DNA of 6,719 nucleotides from an uncultured Erysipelotrichaceae bacterium (GTDB lineage Bacteria > Bacillota_I > Bacilli_A > RF39 > UBA660), in contig CACXCK010000029.1 of NCBI GenBank assembly GCA_902766135.1, positions 1-6,719 of the forward strand, written 5' to 3'. Both the position numbers and the translations under genes were made by a program. The notes under the pieces were generated by a model. It was not told the DNA's origin. It did not search any database and saw only the letters and a program-made list of their open reading frames with translations. The number at the start of each line of letters is the position of its first letter. Position 1 is the stretch's first letter. Positions 1-5,059 of the stretch are shown in pieces.

Positions 1-12
1 AAGTCAAAAAAT

Positions 13-36
13 AAGAAGCAAAACTAATTGCTTCTT
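13..36. terminator. Bidirectional intrinsic terminator at the end of the miaA operon
   Basis: A perfect 9-bp inverted repeat, AAGAAGCAA (13-21) and TTGCTTCTT (28-36), encloses a 6-nt loop. On the plus strand the stem runs into TTTTT (35-39). On the minus strand it is followed by ATTTTTT. Either direction therefore looks like a rho-independent terminator. It sits about 43 nt past the miaA stop and would end the yqeG-yqeH-mutL-miaA transcript. It could also stop a plus-strand transcript entering from the left edge. A weaker AT-only 6-bp hairpin (39-56) lies between it and miaA. Confidence 0.8.
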
Positions 37-78
37 TTTAAAAATACTGCTTTTTATTTAATGTCTCCTAAACAGGGT

Positions 79-945
79 TCACTTCAAGGATAGAGTGCTT
101 TTATTATTTTCAACATATTCATATACTTCATTTATTGTTTCTTTAAAATTATTATAGTTAACATTAAACCATTTAACTGGTAGTTGATGGTTAAAGAAAG
201 TGTATTGTCTTTTGGCATAATGTCTTGAGTTCTTTTGAATTTTTTCAATAGCTTCTTCTTTAGTTATGGTACCAGAAAAGTATTCGTATAACTCTTTGTA
301 GCCAATTGCCGTTTCCAAAGCTTTAGAGTGAACGCCTTTGTCATATAATTTTCTTACCTCTTCTTCTAAACCATTCTCAAACATTTTAAGAACGCGGTCG
401 TCAATGATTTTATATAAATTTTGTCTTTCAGTTGTTAAGCCAATATATAAAGATTTATATAATTCTTTTGATTTAGGGGTAATACCTCCTCTTTTTAAAT
501 AGGCAATCATTCTTTTACGATTATTGATATGTATATCCGTTTCTTTGTTTATTTGGCAGACTAACTCGTATAATTCTTCGTTTGAATACTTATCGTAGTT
601 AGTATCATTTAGCTCTTGAAATTGATAATCGTACAAAGCCGCTTTTAGATATAGTCCGGTTCCCCCAACAAAGATTATTGTTTTATCTTTATTTTCTTCT
701 ATTAGGCGTCTTGCGTCTTGTTGATAGTCAAACACTGTGTAGTTCTCTGTAGGCTCAACAAAATCAAATAGATAATGAGGAACGCCCTCTTTTTCACTTT
801 CTTTAATTTTAGCTGTTCCGATATCTAGATATTTGTAGACTTGCATCGCATCACAGTTAATGATGATTCCATTAAGTCTTTTAGCTAGTTCAACGCTTAA
901 CTTTGTTTTGCCAACACCTGTGGGACCAATTATTGATATAATCAT
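79..945 (-). CDS. miaA: tRNA dimethylallyltransferase (tRNA A37 isopentenyltransferase) MiaA
   Basis: MiaA transfers a dimethylallyl group from DMAPP to N6 of A37 in tRNAs reading UNN codons, which stabilises codon-anticodon pairing; it is cytosolic. Visible family motifs are the P-loop GPTGVGKT (7-14), DAMQVYKYLDIGTAK (32-46; the usual DSMQ has become DAMQ, but the catalytic Asp is kept), GVPHYL (54-59), VGGTGLYLKA (93-102), HINNRKRMIAYL (139-150), AIGYKELY (213-220) and RHYAKRQYTFF (241-251). At 288 residues it is shorter than the usual 300-315. The loss is mainly in the helical insertion after residue 105, and all catalytic motifs remain, so it is probably active. The ATG at 945 is preceded by AAAGGTGAT (957-949) at good spacing. 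It is the last gene of the operon, 15 bp after the mutL stop, and ends with TGA. Confidence 0.97.
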   Translation of the reverse strand: MIISIIGPTGVGKTKLSVELAKRLNGIIINCDAMQVYKYLDIGTAKIKESEKEGVPHYLFDFVEPTENYTVFDYQQDARRLIEENKDKTIIFVGGTGLYLKAALYDYQFQELNDTNYDKYSNEELYELVCQINKETDIHINNRKRMIAYLKRGGITPKSKELYKSLYIGLTTERQNLYKIIDDRVLKMFENGLEEEVRKLYDKGVHSKALETAIGYKELYEYFSGTITKEEAIEKIQKNSRHYAKRQYTFFNHQLPVKWFNVNYNNFKETINEVYEYVENNKSTLSLK

Positions 946-960
946 GTAATCACCTTTCTA

Positions 961-2706
961 TTAATTCATTGCTCTTTTAAACATTCGATCAAGTTCGTAA
1001 TTTGAAAACTTAATTATAGATGGACGACCATGAGCGCAGTTATATGGATTATCGCATTTAAATAGTTCATCTAGTAGTTCTTCCATCGCCGTTAATGATA
1101 AAGGATCATGGGCTTTAATACTCATCTTACAAGCCATTGTTTGGATTAAATGTTCTTCGAATGTTTCCCTCTTAATACTCTTTTTTTCTTCAATTATTAA
1201 ATCTATTATGCTCCTTATGGTTTCTTCTTCATGCCCTGTTGTAAACCAAGTTGGATGACTTTTGATAATGATAGAATTTAGCCCAAACTCTTCAACTATT
1301 ATTCCTAAAGTACTTAAATAGTCAATGTTTTCTTTAATAATTAAGAAATCTGATGAAGATAGCTCGATGGTGATAGGAATTAGTAAGTCTGTTAGTAATA
1401 ATTCTTTATTTTGATATGATTCTTTTATTTTTTCGTAGTTAATTCTTTCAGCAGCTGCATGTTGATCAATTAAGTATGCCCCTGATTCATTTTGAGCAAT
1501 AATAAATGTGTTATGAATTTGCCCGATTGGATATAGTTTTAATCTTTCAATTTCTCTTTTTTCTTTCGTTTCATCTTTTCGATTATCGCTTTCGTAAGTA
1601 AAATCCATTTTAGTTTGTTCTCTAGGACCGTATGGAACACTTTCTTCTTGAATAACTGATTCAACTATTTCTTGTTTGACAGTATTTGTTGGGGCCATTC
1701 TTAAAACTCCGTCTTGAACAAGTAACGCTTCATATAATTTATCTTTAATTGTTTTAGTTATAAGATCTAATAAATCATTAATTTTACTTATTTTAATGTC
1801 TTGTTTAGTTGGGTGGATGTTTACGTCTACTAGTATTGGATCGGTATTAATTTTTAAAACTACAATTGGATATTTAGTATCTGGTTTATAGTTATAATAG
1901 GCATCATTTATGCATTTTAATAAATCATAGTTTTTTACAATACGATCATTTACTATTGTAATAATATGATTACGATTACTTTTAAGAATTTCAGGTTTAC
2001 AGATGAAGCCGTAGATATCGAAGTCATCATTACTATTTTTAATTTCTAACATTTTACTTGATATGTTAAGGCCGTATACTTCGTGAATGGCTTTTAGTAA
2101 GTCATTAGATCCGGTTGTTTTAACTACTGGGTGATTGTCATGATTTAATGCGAAAGATATTTCAGGATGGGAAAGGGCTAGTCTTTCCACAAATGATACA
2201 CAGTTTGATAGTTCTGCTTGTTCACTTTTTAGATATTTAAGACGTGCTGGAGTGTTGTAAAATAAGTTTGTTATCTTAATGGAAGTTCCTTTTCTTACGT
2301 CACTTCCCTCTTCTAATTCTTTTTTTCCTCCATAGATAATGATGTGGGTACCTGTTTTATTATCGCTTGTTTTTAATTCTACTCGAGAGACACTGGCAAT
2401 AGAAGGTAGTGCTTCACCACGGAATCCTAATGTACCAATAAAAAATAGGTCATCTTCTCTCGTTAGTTTACTTGTGGCGTGACGCATAAAGGCCAATGAG
2501 GCATCAGCTCTACTCATTCCGTCACCATCATCAATAACTTCAATTAGTTTCTTTCCACCTTCCTCTAAATTAATAATGATATTTTTAGCGTTGGCATCAA
2601 TACTATTTTCACATAGTTCTTTGACAATTGATGAACATTTTTCGACTACTTCTCCAGCGGCTATTTTATTTGCTAGAGATTCACTCATAACTTTAATCTT
2701 GTCCAT
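961..2706 (-). CDS. mutL: DNA mismatch repair protein MutL with endonuclease-type C-terminus
   Basis: MutL couples MutS mismatch recognition to strand removal. Numbered from the ATG at 2706 (581 aa), the N-terminal GHKL ATPase shows KELCENSIDA (Glu30 as general base, Asn34 for Mg), DDGDGM (59-64), GFRGEALPSIASVS (94-107), NTPAR (151-155) and the conserved Lys of NIHPTKQ (about 301). A variable linker (about 330-390) precedes the C-terminal dimerisation/nuclease domain. That domain keeps DQHAAAERINYE (414-425), which fits the DQHA(X)2E(X)4E endonuclease motif, plus ACKMSIKA (from 525) and CAHGRP (557-562; commonly CPHGRP). This predicts a nicking MutL, as in bacteria lacking MutH. It is shorter than the 627-aa Bacillus protein, mostly in the linker. 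A longer frame begins with TTG at 2721, but 2706 matches the Bacillus N-terminus in length and has GGAGG 5 nt upstream. It overlaps yqeH by 14 bp. No mutS is in view. Confidence 0.97.
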   Translation of the reverse strand: MDKIKVMSESLANKIAAGEVVEKCSSIVKELCENSIDANAKNIIINLEEGGKKLIEVIDDGDGMSRADASLAFMRHATSKLTREDDLFFIGTLGFRGEALPSIASVSRVELKTSDNKTGTHIIIYGGKKELEEGSDVRKGTSIKITNLFYNTPARLKYLKSEQAELSNCVSFVERLALSHPEISFALNHDNHPVVKTTGSNDLLKAIHEVYGLNISSKMLEIKNSNDDFDIYGFICKPEILKSNRNHIITIVNDRIVKNYDLLKCINDAYYNYKPDTKYPIVVLKINTDPILVDVNIHPTKQDIKISKINDLLDLITKTIKDKLYEALLVQDGVLRMAPTNTVKQEIVESVIQEESVPYGPREQTKMDFTYESDNRKDETKEKREIERLKLYPIGQIHNTFIIAQNESGAYLIDQHAAAERINYEKIKESYQNKELLLTDLLIPITIELSSSDFLIIKENIDYLSTLGIIVEEFGLNSIIIKSHPTWFTTGHEEETIRSIIDLIIEEKKSIKRETFEEHLIQTMACKMSIKAHDPLSLTAMEELLDELFKCDNPYNCAHGRPSIIKFSNYELDRMFKRAMN

Positions 2707-3655
2707 TAGTGCCTCCGACAAATGATGAGGAAATGATGATGTTATCTTCTTTAATATTTGCTATAGATATAGTTTCTTCTTCTTTAAAGTAAAAGAAGCC
2801 TATTCCTCTTATAAAAACATTTGTGTTTTTAGGAATACTAATTATATTACTATATTCTACTTCGCCATAGTATTTGGTTACTTCAATATTATTACTGCCA
2901 AACCAGGTGATTGGATATTTATTTTTTGTTTTAATAAATCCTACGTTATCGATTTTAATGGCAGCATCTGGACTTTGAATACTAATTGGTTTTATTTCTT
3001 TTTTGATATTACTTTTTTTAATAATGTCTTTGCTATAATTATTTAGGTATGTAAAACCTACTGAATCGTAAATTGTATAGTTATTAGTCTCTATTTTAAT
3101 CCAGTCTAAGGTTGTATTAGGCATCTCACTAACAGTTAGACTTCCGTTAAGACCTTGGCTATTTAATAAACTATTAATAAAGCTACTTTTACCAACATTA
3201 GTTGGCCCTAAGACATAAACATTTTTTACTATATTAGGAATGTATGTTTCAACAGTTCTAAAAGAATAGTGATACTTGTCAGTAGTAATTATTGGTTCTT
3301 TAACTTGCCAAAAATTCCTTAGATAATTAATTATTTTTGATTCTTTTATACTTTTAGGTATGATATCGTTTTTCATAATAAGAATGATTTTTTTCTCTTT
3401 TATGCTTTTATATAGTTCTTTTACTTCGTCATTGATGTTAATGAAATCAAGGCAAAATATGACAAAACTATTTGGTTTAATCTTGCTTATAATACTTTTA
3501 TTATTAATTTTCTTTTTAGCGCTTGTAAGCTCGTGGTAATGAGTCATTTTGAAACAACGCTCACAGTAATCTTTTGTTATGTCACTTACGTAGCCATCTT
3601 TTTCTTTTAGTGTATTTTGAAGAGCAATCCCACATCCTTTGCAATGTTTAGTCAT
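2693..3655 (-). CDS. yqeH: YqeH-like circularly permuted GTPase (30S ribosome assembly), divergent
   Basis: YqeH-family GTPases assist assembly of the small ribosomal subunit. The order seen is a zinc finger (C5, C8, C31, C34), then the permuted G domain: G4 position MKND (94-97), G5 position near TTDK (124-127), P-loop GPTNVGKS (150-157), G2 threonines in NTTLD (180-184) and G3 DSVG (197-200). A C-terminal domain (about 215-315) keeps the family pattern of KKEIKP followed by a late VFIRGIGF strand. It is 320 aa against about 366 in Bacillus. Two motifs deviate: G4 NKxD reads MKND, and G5 lacks a clear SAxK, so guanine specificity or affinity may be altered. The ATG at 3655 overlaps the end of yqeG by 8 bp, with AAAAGGGGGT 5 nt upstream. 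The yqeG-yqeH order matches Bacillus subtilis and supports the call. Confidence 0.88.
   Translation of the reverse strand: MTKHCKGCGIALQNTLKEKDGYVSDITKDYCERCFKMTHYHELTSAKKKINNKSIISKIKPNSFVIFCLDFININDEVKELYKSIKEKKIILIMKNDIIPKSIKESKIINYLRNFWQVKEPIITTDKYHYSFRTVETYIPNIVKNVYVLGPTNVGKSSFINSLLNSQGLNGSLTVSEMPNTTLDWIKIETNNYTIYDSVGFTYLNNYSKDIIKKSNIKKEIKPISIQSPDAAIKIDNVGFIKTKNKYPITWFGSNNIEVTKYYGEVEYSNIISIPKNTNVFIRGIGFFYFKEEETISIANIKEDNIIISSSFVGGTNGQD
2712..2716 (-). promoter_or_regulatory. Ribosome binding site that fixes the mutL start
   Basis: GGAGG on the minus strand lies 5 nt before the ATG at 2706. It is inside the last codons of yqeH, so mutL translation is probably coupled to yqeH. The in-frame TTG at 2721 lies upstream of this site and has no comparable site of its own within spacing, which argues against the longer protein. 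Confidence 0.85.
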
Positions 3656-4172
3656 AATATACCCCCTTTTCTAGTAAACCCTTTTTCTTTAATTTTTTGA
3701 ATATTCTTTTTTCAAAGAATCTTGCTATTTTGGTTAATATATGATCATCATTAGAAATTGGATTAACTAAGATACTTGTAATACCCATTCTATTGGCCCC
3801 TAAAACATCAGTAAGAAGTTGGTCACCAATGCACGCGATATCAGTGTCTTTATAATGATATAGTTTCATAATTTTTTGGTACTTCTTTTTTAGAGGTTTC
3901 ATGCTGTGATATGAACTATCAATATTAGCTTGTTCTTTAAATGGTGTTACTCTTGCTTTGGAAGCATTAGATAAGATGATGATTTTAAATCCGTCATCTT
4001 GTAATTTATAGATAAAGTCCAAAAACTTGCTGTCTGGTTCTAATGTATTTAATGAAGCAATGGTATTATCTAGGTCAAATAAAAGACATTTAATACCTCT
4101 TCTTTTTAATTTTTTATATGGAATATCATAAATACTATTTTGATAGATATCAGGGCGAAATTTTTCTAACAT
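3648..4172 (-). CDS. yqeG: YqeG-family HAD phosphatase (subfamily IIIA)
   Basis: This is a small cytosolic HAD-superfamily hydrolase of the YqeG type; its physiological substrate is not known to me. Numbered from the ATG at 4172 (174 aa), motif I is DLDNT (33-37, with the nucleophile and acid/base Asp), motif II is SNA (68-70), the motif III lysine is in MKPLKKK (91-97), and motif IV is GDQLLTDVLGANRMG (116-130), a YqeG hallmark. The protein ends in a basic helix (KRIFKKLKKKG). There is no cap-domain insertion, as expected for subclass III. A longer frame starts at 4193, but the N-terminus MLEKF resembles the Bacillus start MLKKF, a purine-rich Shine-Dalgarno site precedes 4172, and a candidate -10 box places transcription initiation at about 4192. 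It is the first gene of the operon. Confidence 0.93.
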   Translation of the reverse strand: MLEKFRPDIYQNSIYDIPYKKLKRRGIKCLLFDLDNTIASLNTLEPDSKFLDFIYKLQDDGFKIIILSNASKARVTPFKEQANIDSSYHSMKPLKKKYQKIMKLYHYKDTDIACIGDQLLTDVLGANRMGITSILVNPISNDDHILTKIARFFEKRIFKKLKKKGLLEKGVYYD

Positions 4173-4180
4173 ATAAGCAT

Positions 4181-4190
4181 CTTCTTTCTT
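4181..4190 (-). promoter_or_regulatory. Ribosome binding site supporting the short yqeG start
   Basis: AAGAAAGAAG lies 8 nt before the ATG at 4172. It is a partial match to AGAAAGGAGG. The ATG at 4193 has only an AT-rich, SD-less upstream sequence (CTATGATATACTAGAAT), so this site favours the 174-residue protein. Confidence 0.65.
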
Positions 4191-4198
4191 CATATTCT

Positions 4199-4207
4199 AG
4201 TATATCA
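4199..4207 (-). promoter_or_regulatory. Candidate extended -10 promoter of the yqeG operon
   Basis: The minus strand reads TGATATACT, which fits TGnTATAAT with one mismatch in the hexamer. No good -35 is seen at 17-18 nt upstream (TATTAA or TTATTA), as is tolerated for extended -10 sites. Initiation 6-8 nt downstream would fall at about 4191-4193, leaving a leader of about 20 nt before the ATG at 4172. The same 8-mer, ATGATATA, recurs upstream of the gene at 5038-6654. Confidence 0.55.
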
Positions 4208-4334
4208 TAGATATGTTATTTTTAATAATAAAAACATTTATAAATTCTAGCCATTATTCATAATCATTTCTTTACATTTTTCGCTTCTAAATGTTCTACT
4301 AATAAACAGTTATTATTTTGAATATGCTTTTATT
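4208..4334. other. AT-rich divergent spacer between yqeG and sigK
   Basis: This stretch must carry the sigK promoter. It contains a 10-bp palindrome ATTTATAAAT (4236-4245) and an AT inverted repeat TTTTTA-ATAA-TAAAAA (4219-4234). On the plus strand there are a TATAAA (4239-4244) with a poor -35 and a TTTACA (4271-4276) with no good -10. No convincing sigma-E or sigma-K type promoter (CATA-containing -10 with a correctly spaced -35) could be picked out by eye. Confidence 0.4.
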
Positions 4335-4343
4335 AAGGAAGTG
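4335..4343 (+). promoter_or_regulatory. Ribosome binding site of the sigma-factor gene
   Basis: AAGGAAGTG ends 4 nt before the ATG at 4348, a near match to AAGGAGGTG. It supports that ATG over the in-frame ATG at 4357, and so supports a protein that includes the full hydrophobic N-terminal leader. Confidence 0.75.
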
Positions 4344-4347
4344 AAAT

Positions 4348-5034
4348 ATGTTTTTGATGTTTTTACAACAATTATTTTGTCTAACAGGAAGTTATTCTAA
4401 TCAGGTTTTTTTGGAACCTTTATCTAGAGAGGAAGAAGAAAAATATTTAAGAGAAATGGCTAATGGTAGTAATGAGGCTCGTTGTAAGTTAATCGAACAT
4501 AATTTGCGTTTAGTAGCTCATATTGTAAAAAGATTTGAAACTACTAATTATGATGCTGATGACTTGATTGGGATAGGTACAATTGGTCTTATTAAAGGCG
4601 TTGATTCTTACAAGCAAGAAAAAGATATTAAGCTTACTACATACATCGCTAAATGTATCCAAAATGAAATATTCATGTTTTTCAGGAAAGTTAAGGGTGA
4701 AGTTTATAAAACAATTAGTTTACAAGACTCCGTTGGCTATGATAAAGATGGTAATGAAATTAATCTAGCTGAGTTAATACCCGATAATACTTTAGAAATG
4801 GATATCTCAATTGAAACTAAGGACAATTTAGAATTAGTAAATAAGTTTATTAATAAGTTATTGCCTAGAGAAAAAGAAATTTTAAAAAAAAGATACGGGC
4901 TTATGAATACCAAAGAACAAACTCAGAAAGAGATTGCTAAAGAAATGAATATATCGAGAAGTTATGTTTCGAGAATCGAAAAACGGGCTTTATCTAAAAT
5001 CTTAAAAGAGTTTATTAAAAACAAGAAAAAATAA
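4348..5034 (+). CDS. sigK: RNA polymerase sporulation sigma factor, SigK-like
   Basis: This is a sigma-70 family factor lacking regions 1 and 3. Region 2 spans about 46-110 and includes IEHNLRLVAHIVKRFE (49-64), DLIGIGTIGLIKGVDSY (72-88) and KCIQNEI (102-108). Region 4 follows: PREKEILKKRYGL (173-185) and the helix-turn-helix TQKEIAKEMNISRSYVSRI (192-210). The phrases EHNLRLVAHIVK, DKDGNEI and SRSYVSRIEKRAL fit Bacillus SigK better than SigE (recalled, not aligned by program). SigK directs late mother-cell genes during endospore formation. At 228 residues it is uninterrupted, with no skin-type element. The N-terminus (MFLMFLQQLFCLTG) is hydrophobic and uncharged, at the place of the Bacillus pro-sequence but about 7 residues shorter. 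Another early mother-cell sigma is a less likely alternative. It stands alone, divergent from yqeG. Confidence 0.88.
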   Translation: MFLMFLQQLFCLTGSYSNQVFLEPLSREEEEKYLREMANGSNEARCKLIEHNLRLVAHIVKRFETTNYDADDLIGIGTIGLIKGVDSYKQEKDIKLTTYIAKCIQNEIFMFFRKVKGEVYKTISLQDSVGYDKDGNEINLAELIPDNTLEMDISIETKDNLELVNKFINKLLPREKEILKKRYGLMNTKEQTQKEIAKEMNISRSYVSRIEKRALSKILKEFIKNKKK

Positions 5035-5059
5035 GTATCATCTTGCAGTGATACTTATT
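5030..5059. terminator. Shared bidirectional terminator containing both convergent stop codons
   Basis: A perfect 11-bp stem pairs AATAAGTATCA (5030-5040) with TGATACTTATT (5049-5059) around an 8-nt loop. On the minus strand it is followed by TTTTCTTG after the stem's own TT, a good T-run. On the plus strand it is followed by ATTTCTTT, which is weaker. The sigK stop TAA (5032-5034) and the opposing TGA (5040-5038) both lie in the left arm, so it serves both genes. Confidence 0.85.

Noticed and set aside
39..56. AT-only hairpin TAAAAA-TACTGC-TTTTTA after miaA
   Set aside because: Six A-T pairs are weak and expected by chance in such AT-rich DNA; the GC-containing stem at 13-36 is the better terminator.
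41..78. AGGAGA followed by an AT-rich stretch on the minus strand after miaA, as a start of another small gene
   Set aside because: No ATG, GTG or TTG with an open frame follows at proper spacing before the terminator.
2707..2721. TTG start giving a mutL product five residues longer
   Set aside because: The strong GGAGG site lies downstream of the TTG and fits the ATG at 2706, which also matches the Bacillus MutL N-terminus in length.
4219..4245. Inverted repeat and palindrome in the divergent spacer as a possible operator
   Set aside because: They are short and made only of A and T, so chance occurrence is likely; no second copy was seen in the window.
4583..4768. 61-codon plus-strand open frame
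   Set aside because: It lies wholly inside sigK in another frame, has no Shine-Dalgarno site and resembles no known protein.
4348..5034. Site for a skin-like element splitting sigK
   Set aside because: The reading frame is continuous through the region where the Bacillus element inserts, and no recombinase or repeats are present.
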